A DNA stretch of 10,610 bases from contig JBKJZO010000153.1 in NCBI GenBank assembly GCA_046715235.1, forward strand, positions 1 through 10,610, written 5' to 3'. This document shows, one piece after another, positions 1 through 6,336 of this stretch; within the stretch, counting starts at the first letter, position 1, and the number at the start of each line of letters is the position of its first letter. The translations under genes were made by a program, and so were the position numbers. The DNA comes from JBKJZO01 sp046715235 (lineage in GTDB: Bacteria > Actinomycetota > Actinomycetes > BP-191). The notes under the pieces were generated by a model, which saw only the letters and a list, made by a program, of their open reading frames with translations, ran no database searches and was not told the origin of the DNA.

Positions 1-362
1 GTTGGCGCGCCGGCGCTCGGCGGGATCACCTGGTAGTCGACGGGCTCCCCGGGGTTGACGTGCGCACCGGGGGGGGCGATCGGGTTATCCGTCGTCTCAG
101 GCAGGCACGCGGCGTCGGCGAGTTTGACGCCGAAGTCGGTGATCGGCTTCTTGGCCTCCTCCTGCAGCTTCTTCTCGGCCGCGGATTCCTCGCGGGCCTT
201 GAGCGCGGCGGGTACGGCGACGGCACCGACGAGAGCGATGCCGGCCACGGTGGTCAGCGCGACCACGCTGAGAGTCTTGCGCTTCTCCTTGCGCTGCTGC
301 TCGCGCTTGAGCGCTTCGAGCTTGCGCTTGCGTTCGTCCCGCGGGTCGGTGCGCTTGGCCAC
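1..362 (-). CDS. DUF3105-family membrane-anchored protein, N-terminal part (cut by window edge)
   Basis: Read from a GTG at 360-362, the frame stays open to base 1, giving about 120 residues, so the C-terminus is missing. A GAAGGA-type ribosome binding site (plus-strand TCCTTC, 370-375) lies 7 bases upstream and fixes the start. The protein opens with a very basic cytoplasmic tail (residues 1-29, rich in K, R and E, beginning VAKRTDPRDERKRK). One hydrophobic segment follows (about 30-50, TLSVVALTTVAGIALVGAV), then an alanine- and lysine-rich stretch and an exported region with VNPGEPVDYQVIPPSAGAP. The 'H-V...G-x-x-V-D-Y-x-x-x-P-P-S-x-G' pattern is the start of the DUF3105 domain. DUF3105 proteins are actinobacterial, membrane-anchored and of unknown function. 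The gene is divergent from the glycosylase gene, with 77 bases between the starts. The topology is clear; the family call rests on a short stretch. Confidence 0.75.
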   Translation of the reverse strand, partial: MAKRTDPRDERKRKLEALKREQQRKEKRKTLSVVALTTVAGIALVGAVAVPAALKAREESAAEKKLQEEAKKPITDFGVKLADAACLPETTDNPIAPPGAHVNPGEPVDYQVIPPSAGAP

Positions 363-439
363 GAGCAGGTCCTTCGATCTTGGGGGAGGTTCCGGCTGGC
401 GAGTCTAGGGGAGCGAGGTGGTCGTCGTACGGCAGGCGG

Positions 440-1384
440 ATGCCGCACACTTGCGCGGTGACCGTCGACGTCGACACCGGCTCAACGCTGACAGCGGTGA
501 TCCGGGTTCCGGCACCGTACGACCTGGCCCGCACGCTCGCCCCGCTGCGCCGCGGCGGCGGCGATCCGCAGATGCGGTTCGAGGGATCGGCGATCTGGCG
601 GGCTTGCCGCACACCGGTCGGTACGGCGACGGTGCGGCTGGCGCCATGCCCCAGCGCGGGGGAGGTGCGCGCATCCGTGTGGGGGGCCGGCGGCCCGTGG
701 CTGCTTGATCACCTGCCGGGGCTGCTCGGCACCGACGACACGCCCGACGAGTGGACGCCGCGGCACCCTGTGCTGCAGGAGTTGAAGAGCCGGTTCAGCG
801 GGGTCCGGCTCGCCCGCACCGGACTCGTCCTGGAGGCACTCGTGCCCTCGGTGCTCGAGCAGAAGGTGACCAGTGCCGAGGCATGGCGCTCGTGGCGCGA
901 GCTGCTGAGGCGCTTCGGAGAGCGCGCGCCAGGTCCGCTGCCGCTACGGTTGCCGCCGAGTCCCGCGCGACTGTCCGCTCTCACGTCGTGGGAGTGGCAT
1001 GGCGCCGGCATCGAGCGGAAGCGCGCGTTGACGATCCGGTCGGCAGCCTCGCGCGCGGCAAGATTGGAGGAGGGGGTGACGCTCGGTTCGGCCGTATTGC
1101 GCAAGCGCTTGGAGTCGCTGCCGGGCATCGGCGTCTGGACCTCGGCGGAGGTGGCGCAGCGCGCGCTGGGCGACCCTGATGCTGTGAGCGTCGGCGACTA
1201 CCACCTGCCGGGACTGGTCGGCCTGACACTGGCCGGTCGGCGTACTGACGACGAAGGCATGCTCGAGTTGCTCGAGCCCGAACGCCCGCACCGGTATCGC
1301 GCCACCCGCCTGATCGAGCTCGGCGGCGTGCGCCCCGCGCGACGCGGCCCGCGTATGCCGGTGCGAAACTACCGACAGATCTGA
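440..1384 (+). CDS. AlkA-like DNA-3-methyladenine glycosylase (HhH-GPD family)
   Basis: A 314-residue protein of the helix-hairpin-helix/GPD superfamily, which flips out and removes alkylated bases (3-methyladenine and relatives) in base excision repair. Residues 20-110 form an AlkA-like N-terminal domain (VPAPYDLARTLAPLRRG). Residues 125-160 carry the family signature around LVPSVLEQKVTSAEAW. Residues 224-240 are the hairpin LESLPGIGVWTSAEVAQ. Asp253 in SVGDYHLPG is placed like the catalytic Asp of E. coli AlkA (PDDYLI). The hairpin has no Lys at the bifunctional-lyase position, as expected for a monofunctional glycosylase. The ATG at 440 was chosen over an in-frame TTG at 380, which lies inside the divergent promoter region and would add 20 residues with no family character. 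Neither start has a strong Shine-Dalgarno site; a GTG at 458 is a further alternative. No Ada-type regulatory domain is attached. The exact base specificity cannot be told from sequence. Confidence 0.87.
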   Translation: MPHTCAVTVDVDTGSTLTAVIRVPAPYDLARTLAPLRRGGGDPQMRFEGSAIWRACRTPVGTATVRLAPCPSAGEVRASVWGAGGPWLLDHLPGLLGTDDTPDEWTPRHPVLQELKSRFSGVRLARTGLVLEALVPSVLEQKVTSAEAWRSWRELLRRFGERAPGPLPLRLPPSPARLSALTSWEWHGAGIERKRALTIRSAASRAARLEEGVTLGSAVLRKRLESLPGIGVWTSAEVAQRALGDPDAVSVGDYHLPGLVGLTLAGRRTDDEGMLELLEPERPHRYRATRLIELGGVRPARRGPRMPVRNYRQI

Positions 1385-1398
1385 GACAGCCGACGCAC

Positions 1399-1977
1399 AT
1401 GAGGACTTCGAGGCGTATACCGGTGCGCGCGCTGTGCTGTGCTGCCGCCGTACTCGTGCTTGCGGCCTGCTCGGAGGACAAGCCACCGCAGCTGAAGTGG
1501 CCGGACAAGGCCGGGGGGTCCGCGGTTACCGACACGGTGCCTGAATTGCCCTACAGCGTTGGGGCGAAGAACCTGTGTCTCGATCGCACCGGTTCCGTCG
1601 AGATCACAGGGGCGAAGGCTCGCAACCCGCAAGGCGGGTTCAGTCTTGACGCAGTGGCGATCAGGCTCAGTCCGCGAGCCACTGGAGACCCCGAGCTCAA
1701 TGCCGAGCAGACGACGCTGCGAGAGGCGGGATTCACTAGTACCAATAAGACGCTGGAGGTCGTGTGTCCTCCCTACTACGACGCGCCTATCTATCCGATG
1801 TGGGCGGGTCTGAACGAGCTCGCTTTCCAGGTTTCCAAGCCGGGCAAGGCAACGGCCTCAGCTGAGGGCTTCGACCTGACCTACAGCTCCGGCGGTAAGA
1901 CCAGGACGCTGTTCGTCCCGTTCCGGGTCACACTGTGCGACGCCGCCGACAAGGCGACGGCGGGCTGCCACCTCTGA
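1399..1977 (+). CDS. Small secreted lipoprotein, function unknown
   Basis: This 192-residue protein has a classic lipoprotein signal: basic n-region (MRTSRRIPVR), hydrophobic core (ALCCAAAVLVL) and lipobox L21-A22-A23-C24. Mature residue Cys24 should therefore be lipidated and anchored to the outer face of the membrane. After the lipobox there are four cysteines (60, 123, 180, 190), an even number that could form two disulfides outside the cell. The mature part is rich in beta-type sequence and holds motifs such as PPYYDAPIYPMWAGLNEL and FRVTLCDAADKA. I do not recognise the family. The gene starts 14 bases after the glycosylase stop and could be co-transcribed with it, although no clear Shine-Dalgarno site precedes the ATG. 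It ends 10 bases from the stop of the convergent FAD oxidoreductase gene. A role in cell-envelope function is only an inference from the lipid anchor. Confidence 0.85.
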   Translation: MRTSRRIPVRALCCAAAVLVLAACSEDKPPQLKWPDKAGGSAVTDTVPELPYSVGAKNLCLDRTGSVEITGAKARNPQGGFSLDAVAIRLSPRATGDPELNAEQTTLREAGFTSTNKTLEVVCPPYYDAPIYPMWAGLNELAFQVSKPGKATASAEGFDLTYSSGGKTRTLFVPFRVTLCDAADKATAGCHL

Positions 1978-1987
1978 CCCGCGTCGC

Positions 1988-3397
1988 CTACAGCGAGGCT
2001 GACGTGGCCGGCGGGATGTTTGCGTTGAGCCGGAACAGGTTGGTCGGGTCGTACAGGGCCTTGATCTGGGCCAGCCGGTCGTACGTCGGCGCGGGATAGG
2101 CCGCGCGAATGCGCTCCTCGCCCTCGTCGCCGACGAAGTTGACGTAGGCGCCGCAGTCTTCTTGCAGAAGCGCCGCCGCGAAGTCGACCACCCAGGATTC
2201 GCGCGCGGCTTTGTCGTCGGGCCCGTCGTAGAACGCGGCGACGTTGACCATGATGCGTGACGTGCGATGCGCGAAGGCCGTGGCGTCGGCGGGGACCCGG
2301 GCGATGGCGCCGCCAAGGACCCGCAGCTGCACGACTCGCATCGAGGCGTCGTAGGCGGCCAGGGTGTCGATGATCGTCTGCGCCACGGATTCGTCTACGC
2401 CGTCGATGAACATCGTGCGCGCCACTGCCTGCGGCCGGTATTCCTCTTCCTCCGGCGGATACATCCCGTGGTAAGGCATCGGCTCGAGCATGTCGGCGAG
2501 GGGCGTGGCGAGCGCGCGGAACGGCGCAAGAACCCGCTCGCCCTCGGCGACGTCGCCGGCGTACGCCATCTGCGCGAACACGACGATTGAGCCGTGATGC
2601 TCGTCCGGGATGAACGGCATCGGCGGGCAGCTCATGACGTTGGCGATCGTCGACAGCTCGTCCGGAGCGGCTTCGGCGAGGGCGATGAACGAGGCGACGA
2701 CGGCCGGCGTAGCGGGCAGGAAGATCATGCCGCCGACGAACTCGCCGACTTCATGCGCGCGGAAGTGGAACCTGGTTGCGATGCCGAAGTTGCCGCCGCC
2801 GCCGCGGATCGCCCAGAACAGATCGGGATGGTTGTCAGCGTCCACCCGCAGGAGCTGGCCGTCAGCCGTCACGACATCGGCGGCGAGCAGGTCGTCGATG
2901 GTGAGACCGAACTTGCGTCCGAGGAATCCCACGCCGCCGCCGACGGTGATGCCGCCGATCCCGACAGAACCCGTGTCGCCGAAGCCGGTTGCGAGACCGT
3001 GCTCGCCCAGCGCGGCCGTGTAGTCGGCCGCCGTGAGTCCGGTCTCCGCCCAGACGGTGCGAGCTTCGAGGTCGATGTCGAGCGCCCGCATGTCCCGCAG
3101 GTCGATGACGATGCCGCCCTCGCAGGTGCCGTAGCCGGCGGCGTTATGGCCGCCGCTGCGCACGGCGAGCGGCAGCCCGCTCTCACGCGCGAACGCGACT
3201 GCGCGCGATACGTCGGCCGCGTCGGCAGGTCGCAGGATGACCGCCGGTCGCAGGTCGATGGCGGGGTTGAAGACCATCCGCAAGGAATCGAAGTCGGCGT
3301 CGTCGGGCTCGATGACCCGGCCGGAGAACTCGGTGCGCAGCTGCGAGGTCGCGAGAGTCATGGCGCCGATCATGCCGTGTGGAGCGGACAAGTCCAC
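1988..3397 (-). CDS. FAD-binding oxidoreductase, berberine-bridge/FAD_binding_4 type
   Basis: A 469-residue flavoenzyme of the VAO/PCMH fold with a BBE C-terminus. The FAD domain spans about residues 45-220: RPADAADVSRAVAFARESGLP, then RSGGHNAAGYG, whose His84 is the usual 8-alpha-histidyl FAD attachment site, and VGIGGITVGGGVGFLGRKFG (about 145-164). The C-terminal BBE motif appears as YVNFVGDEGEERIRAAYP and ALYDPTNLFRLNANIPP. The position aligned with the second, cysteinyl FAD link of berberine bridge enzyme is Thr142, so only one covalent bond is expected. Such enzymes oxidise sugars, alcohols or secondary metabolites with O2; the substrate here is unknown. There is no signal peptide, so it is probably cytoplasmic. 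The GTG at 3397 is favoured because an AGGA lies 6 bases before it. Internal ATG codons at 3373 and 3361 are alternatives without such a site; the one at 3361 gives the N-terminus MTLATSQLRTEF. Confidence 0.9.
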   Translation of the reverse strand: MDLSAPHGMIGAMTLATSQLRTEFSGRVIEPDDADFDSLRMVFNPAIDLRPAVILRPADAADVSRAVAFARESGLPLAVRSGGHNAAGYGTCEGGIVIDLRDMRALDIDLEARTVWAETGLTAADYTAALGEHGLATGFGDTGSVGIGGITVGGGVGFLGRKFGLTIDDLLAADVVTADGQLLRVDADNHPDLFWAIRGGGGNFGIATRFHFRAHEVGEFVGGMIFLPATPAVVASFIALAEAAPDELSTIANVMSCPPMPFIPDEHHGSIVVFAQMAYAGDVAEGERVLAPFRALATPLADMLEPMPYHGMYPPEEEEYRPQAVARTMFIDGVDESVAQTIIDTLAAYDASMRVVQLRVLGGAIARVPADATAFAHRTSRIMVNVAAFYDGPDDKAARESWVVDFAAALLQEDCGAYVNFVGDEGEERIRAAYPAPTYDRLAQIKALYDPTNLFRLNANIPPATSASL

Positions 3398-3537
3398 CCG
3401 ATGTCCTGCGTCACGACGGCGAGGTGCTCGTGTCCGCCCGCTGCCCCGCGTGCCTGCGTCCGCACGCGTGGAACCTCGCCGCGCACCGGTACGACGGCCG
3501 CCTCCACCGCAGGTACGTGCGCCGCGAACCCGGTCGG
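3398..3537. other. 140-base gap between two co-directional minus-strand genes
   Basis: This gap separates the SanA-like gene stop from the FAD oxidoreductase start. It holds the FAD gene's ribosome binding site at its left edge. A 7-bp inverted repeat, CGCGTGC (3447-3453) and GCACGCG (3462-3468) with an 8-base loop, could be a weak stem, but it has no T-run, so a terminator call is not justified. On the plus strand the gap is open and coding-like, with a Cys-x-x-Cys motif (see findings), but that frame runs on antisense through the SanA-like gene without a credible stop. I do not annotate it as a gene. Confidence 0.5.
3404..3407 (-). promoter_or_regulatory. Ribosome binding site deciding the FAD oxidoreductase start
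   Basis: On the minus strand the sequence reads GCAGGACATCGG followed by GTG. The AGGA core lies 6 bases before the GTG at 3397, ideal spacing, while the internal ATG codons at 3373 and 3361 have no comparable site. This favours the longer protein. Confidence 0.5.
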
Positions 3538-4215
3538 CTAGCCGCCAGCGAGCACATGGTCGAGCTGCGTTTCGTGCGGGCCGAGGAAGTGCGGCTCGGG
3601 CCGGGTGATGACCGCCTGCCAGACCGCCTTCGTGGTCGACAGCACCTCCCGGGCCGCGAACTTACGGGTGAGTCCGGGATACTCACGACCGCTGTCCGCG
3701 CCCACGCCGAAGGCCTCGATGCCGAGCCGCCGGCAGAGGTAGACCGCCCGCGGCAGATGAAAGTTCTGGGTGACCACAAGGGCCCGGCGTACGCCGAAGA
3801 TCGCCTTTGCGCGGTAGCAGCTGTCGTAGGTGTCGAAGCCAGCGTGGTCCTGGCCGATGACGTCTGCCGGGACACCCTGCGCCACGGCGTACTTCGTCAT
3901 CACGGCCACCTCGTCATGCTGGGTGCGGCCGTGGTCGCCAGACATCAGCAGCCCGCGCACCCGGCCCGCCCGGTAGAGCTCCACTGCGAGATCGAGCCGC
4001 TGCTGGAGGAAGTTCGACGGAGCGTCACCCCGGATCCCGGCACCGAAGACGATGCCGACGGGCGCGGCGGGGACGTCAGCGACGGAGTAGCGGTGGTCCT
4101 GCGTCGTACGCCGGACGTAGAGCGTCGGGCCCGCCGCGGCGAGGGTGCCGAGCAGCAGCCCAGCAACGGCCGTCGCCGCCAGGAGCCGTCGCCTGGTCAG
4201 CCTGGGCCGCCTCAC
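3538..4215 (-). CDS. SanA/YdcF-like (DUF218) membrane-anchored envelope protein
   Basis: A 225-residue protein of the DUF218 superfamily, closest in layout to SanA, an inner-membrane protein tied to envelope barrier function and vancomycin exclusion in enterobacteria. Residues 1-10 are basic and 11-29 form a hydrophobic signal anchor. The globular domain starts at IVFGAGIRGDAPSNF (about 55-69), then RLDLAVELYRAGRVRGLLMSGD (73-94), DEVAVM (101-106), DHAGFDTYDSCYRAKAIFGV (123-142), VVTQNFHLPRAVYLCRRLGI (147-166) and the SanA-typical ending EPHFLGP (207-213). Start: GTG at 4215, preceded by GGGGGA at a short spacing. An ATG two bases upstream is followed at once by TGA and cannot be used. The gene is divergent from the HNH gene, with 193 bases between the starts. 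Family assignment is strong; the biochemical activity of these proteins is unsettled. Confidence 0.9.
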   Translation of the reverse strand: MRRPRLTRRRLLAATAVAGLLLGTLAAAGPTLYVRRTTQDHRYSVADVPAAPVGIVFGAGIRGDAPSNFLQQRLDLAVELYRAGRVRGLLMSGDHGRTQHDEVAVMTKYAVAQGVPADVIGQDHAGFDTYDSCYRAKAIFGVRRALVVTQNFHLPRAVYLCRRLGIEAFGVGADSGREYPGLTRKFAAREVLSTTKAVWQAVITRPEPHFLGPHETQLDHVLAGG

Positions 4216-4262
4216 ATGTCCCCCCGGCGACGGTGCACACGCAAGAGGGTACCGAGCGCACG

Positions 4263-4314
4263 GCGTGACGCCGGTTCCAAACCGTGAGGTTGCGTTTCCG
4301 CGGAAACGTCACGC
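4263..4314. repeat. Nested inverted repeats enclosing palindrome copy 1
   Basis: GCGTGACG (4263-4270) and CGTCACGC (4307-4314) are an exact 8-bp inverted repeat. Between them lie a small hairpin, CGGTT (4272-4276) with AACCG (4280-4284), and the 16-bp palindrome at 4293-4308. The outer arm shares its first two bases with the palindrome, so the two structures would compete. The position, in the divergent promoter region of the SanA-like and HNH genes, allows an operator role, but nothing in the sequence proves it. Confidence 0.4.
4293..4308. repeat. Palindromic repeat, copy 1 (perfect, intergenic)
   Basis: CGTTTCCGCGGAAACG, a perfect 16-bp palindrome with its centre between 4300 and 4301. It lies 100 bases before the HNH gene start and 77 bases before the divergent SanA-like start. 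It is the left-most member of a family of copies at 5134, 5161, 6337 and 7488. Confidence 0.9.
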
Positions 4315-4340
4315 CTGTGGACAGGCTTCCGCGGCCAGGA

Positions 4341-4368
4341 AAAGTGTCAGACCCCGTCGCTAGCGTGA
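4341..4368 (+). promoter_or_regulatory. Putative promoter of the HNH nuclease gene
   Basis: The stretch has GTGTCAGACC (4344-4353) and GCTAGCGTG (4359-4367), arranged like a -35 and a -10 block and ending 41 bases before the ATG. From memory, closely similar GTGTC(A/G)GACC...TAG blocks recur upstream of DUF222/13E12 genes in other actinobacteria. I could not check this. An imperfect short inverted repeat, CCTGT/ACAGG (4314-4325), lies just upstream. Confidence 0.4.
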
Positions 4369-4408
4369 GCCGAAATGAACTGAAACGCCTGCAAACAAAG
4401 GGGTTCGC

Positions 4409-5917
4409 ATGTCTGTGGCGACCGTTGATGATCTCGCGACGCCGGAAGATGCCAGCGACGGGCCCGGCGTTCCCGACGATGTGACGGGCCTGTCGATCGC
4501 CGAGCTGATCTCGGGACTGACCTCGTGGTCGGGCCAACTCGCAGCCGGTGAGGCGGTGTTCCTCGACCTGGTCGGTGAGTTCGACGCACGGGAGGGGTGG
4601 GCCGGTGTTGGCATCCTGTCGTGCGCCCACTGGTTGTCCTGGCGCTGCTCGCTAGGGCCCAACGCCGCGCGGGAACGTGTGCGGGTAGCGCGGGCGCTGC
4701 GGTCGTTGCCTCAGACCCGCGCCGCATTCCGTGCCGCGCGGCTGTCCTACTCGCAGGTCCGCGCGCTCACCCGGGTCGCGACGCCCGAAACGGAGGCATC
4801 GCTGATCACCTGCGCCCGTGAGTCGACCGCCGGTCAGTTGGAGCGGCTCGTCCGCGGGATGCGCCGCGCACTCGCCGCCAGTGAGACCGCTGCGGCGCAC
4901 GAGGTCTACGTGCGGCGCCGCTTCGACTACTACTACGACGATCAGGGTGCTCTCGTCGTCCGCGGGCGGTTCCCAGCGGAAGAGGGCGCAGTACTTGTCG
5001 CCGCCATCGAAGCGGCGATGGATCAGCTTGTCCGCAACGACGATGAGCGGAATTATCCCTCGATGTCCGATTTGACGGACGTTTCCGGAGGAACAGGTTT
5101 GCTCGCTGATCATGAGGAAACGTCTCAGTCAGACGTTTCCGCGGAAACGTGTTCACAGGCCGTTTCCGCGGAAGCGCGAAATGCTCCCCAAGAGATCCGC
5201 GGGCCTAGCCTGCGCGCCGACGCGCTCGTCGCAGTCGCGAGTTCCTCGCTGATGTCGGCTCGGCGCCTCTCTTCGCGCGACGACTACCGGGTGCTGGTGC
5301 ACGTCGACGCCGACGCGCTGTTCGACGACGGCGCCGGCGACCAGTGCGCTATCGACGGCGGTCCCACCATGCCTCCGGAAACCGTGCGCCGGCTGCTCTG
5401 CGACGGCGCGTTCCGCGCGGTGACCACCCTGGCTGACGGCAGCCTGCTCGACCTCGGCCGCACGGCCCGCTTCCCTTCCGCCCCACTGAAGCGGGCCCTC
5501 AAGCACCGCGATAAAACCTGCCAGTTCCCGGGCTGCACCCGGCGCCGCAACCTCGACATCCACCACATCGAGTTCTGGGTCCGCGACAACGGCCCCACCG
5601 ACCGGGTCAACCTGGTCCGCCTCTGCCCCTACCACCACCACCAAGTCCACGAAGGCGGCTTCACCCTCACCCGCAGCGAAACCGGCCGGATCGTCGTCCG
5701 CCACCCGGCAGGCTGGATCATCCCCGCCGCGCCGACGCTACCCCCGTCCACGCCAGGACAACTCACCGACGCCAACGAGGCACAAGGCACCGCGATCAGT
5801 TCCGACACGCTGCCGCCCGACTGGAACGGCGACCGTCTGGATCTCCACTACGCCGTCTCGGTGCTGATGCAGGACGATGCGAACGTGGAGACCAACACGG
5901 CCGAGCCCGCAGCGTGA
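4409..5917 (+). CDS. DUF222 / 13E12-repeat family HNH endonuclease
   Basis: A 502-residue protein. Residues about 30-350 are the DUF222 region (SIAELISGLTSWSGQLAAGEAVFL; GWAGVGILSCAHWLSWRC; LSYSQVRALTRVATPE; FDYYYDDQGALVVRGRFPAEEGAVL). Residues 371-414 are an HNH zinc-type nuclease core: C371-x4-C376, the D-I-H-H pair (His385-His386), Asn401, and C406-P-Y-H-H-H with His414. The tail ends in DWNGDRLDLHYAVSVLM, as in related proteins. Family members occur in many copies in actinobacterial genomes; their biological role is not established. The ATG at 4409 has AAAGGGG at good spacing. Residues about 222-262 form a polar linker that carries palindromic repeats read as V243-S-A-E-T247 and V252-S-A-E-A256. 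The stop overlaps the next gene's GTG start by 4 bases, so the two are probably translationally coupled. Confidence 0.93.
   Translation: MSVATVDDLATPEDASDGPGVPDDVTGLSIAELISGLTSWSGQLAAGEAVFLDLVGEFDAREGWAGVGILSCAHWLSWRCSLGPNAARERVRVARALRSLPQTRAAFRAARLSYSQVRALTRVATPETEASLITCARESTAGQLERLVRGMRRALAASETAAAHEVYVRRRFDYYYDDQGALVVRGRFPAEEGAVLVAAIEAAMDQLVRNDDERNYPSMSDLTDVSGGTGLLADHEETSQSDVSAETCSQAVSAEARNAPQEIRGPSLRADALVAVASSSLMSARRLSSRDDYRVLVHVDADALFDDGAGDQCAIDGGPTMPPETVRRLLCDGAFRAVTTLADGSLLDLGRTARFPSAPLKRALKHRDKTCQFPGCTRRRNLDIHHIEFWVRDNGPTDRVNLVRLCPYHHHQVHEGGFTLTRSETGRIVVRHPAGWIIPAAPTLPPSTPGQLTDANEAQGTAISSDTLPPDWNGDRLDLHYAVSVLMQDDANVETNTAEPAA
5080..5095. repeat. Degenerate half of the palindromic repeat
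   Basis: CGTTTCCG (5080-5087) matches the left half of the palindrome exactly. The right half, GAGGAACA, differs at four of eight positions. It sits in the variable linker of the HNH protein. Confidence 0.45.
5116..5140. repeat. 10-bp inverted repeat interlocked with a palindrome copy
   Basis: GGAAACGTCT (5116-5125) and AGACGTTTCC (5131-5140) are exact reverse complements with a 5-base loop (CAGTC). The right arm is also the left half of the perfect palindrome at 5133-5150, so the strand could fold in two alternative ways. Confidence 0.8.
5133..5150. repeat. Palindromic repeat, copy 2 (perfect, in HNH gene)
   Basis: ACGTTTCCGCGGAAACGT, a perfect 18-bp palindrome around the 16-bp core 5134-5149. 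In the HNH gene it is read as V-S-A-E-T at residues 243-247. Confidence 0.9.
5161..5176. repeat. Palindromic repeat, copy 3 (one mismatch, in HNH gene)
   Basis: CGTTTCCGCGGAAGCG differs from the consensus by one base (A to G at 5174). It starts exactly 27 bases (nine codons) after copy 2 and so is read in the same frame, as V-S-A-E-A (residues 252-256). Confidence 0.85.
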
Positions 5918-6336
5918 CACCGAGCCTGACGCTCGACGTCATTGCGGAAGCGGTACGAGCCGCGTGGAGTCTCGAGACGTGCGATCCGGTTGACAGGCAC
6001 GAATGGTCGCCCGACAACCCCGCGCGGGGGCAGTGCGGTGTGACCGCCCTGGTCGTCAGCGACCTGCTCGGAGGTCAGTTGGTAGAGGCGCGGGTTTTCC
6101 TCGACGGCGAGCCGGTCGAGTACCACTACTGGAACGAGCTGCCCGATGGCTCGCGGGTCGACCTGACCCGGGAGCAGTTTCACCGCGGCGAGACGTTCGT
6201 CGAGACGACGGTGCTGATCCCCGGACCTCCAGATGAGCAGCTGGCCGCCGCGTACGCGCTGCTCGCGAAGCGGGTCGCGGCCACTCTGGGGCCGATGGCC
6301 GCCGACGCCGGACGTTGGCTCAGAGAGACCAGCTGA
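5914..6336 (+). CDS. YunG-family protein, small putative cysteine-fold enzyme
   Basis: A 140-residue protein with the YunG family pattern: W31-S-P-D-N-P-x-x-G-Q-C41-G-V-T-A-L-V-V-x-D-x-L-G-G, then Y70-H71-Y-W-N-E-L-P-D-G-x-x-V-D83-L-T-R-x-Q-F. The order conserved Cys, His, Asp in these short motifs resembles a papain- or transglutaminase-like catalytic triad, which is my inference; the family has no established reaction that I know of. No signal peptide or membrane segment is visible, so it should be cytoplasmic. The start is the GTG at 5914, overlapping the HNH stop as GTGA, which implies translational coupling. A downstream start would lose conserved N-terminal sequence. The stop codon is followed immediately by a perfect copy of the palindrome. 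Confidence 0.85.
   Translation: MTPSLTLDVIAEAVRAAWSLETCDPVDRHEWSPDNPARGQCGVTALVVSDLLGGQLVEARVFLDGEPVEYHYWNELPDGSRVDLTREQFHRGETFVETTVLIPGPPDEQLAAAYALLAKRVAATLGPMAADAGRWLRETS

Noticed and set aside
380..439. Upstream TTG start for the AlkA-like glycosylase
   Set aside because: It lies 18 bases from the divergent gene's start, has no ribosome site and adds residues without family resemblance. ATG 440 is preferred.
97..612. Minus-strand frame of 171 codons across the DUF3105/glycosylase divergent region
   Set aside because: It runs antisense through the glycosylase start and out of frame through the DUF3105 gene. The frame from GTG 362 has the ribosome site, membrane segment and domain match.
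1978..1987. Bidirectional terminator between the convergent lipoprotein and FAD oxidoreductase genes
   Set aside because: The gap is only 10 bases. I found no convincing stem with a T-run in or around it.
2594..3541. Plus-strand open frame of 315 codons
   Set aside because: Antisense to most of the FAD oxidoreductase. No recognisable motif, and composition typical of a shadow frame.
3379..4287. Plus-strand open frame of 302 codons
   Set aside because: Most of it is antisense to the SanA-like gene. Only the first part (3400-3540) is not a shadow, and that is reported as a finding rather than a gene.
5080..5176. Possible CRISPR array
   Set aside because: The units are short, perfect palindromes with irregular spacing and lie inside an intact coding frame. 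There are no regular spacers and no cas genes.
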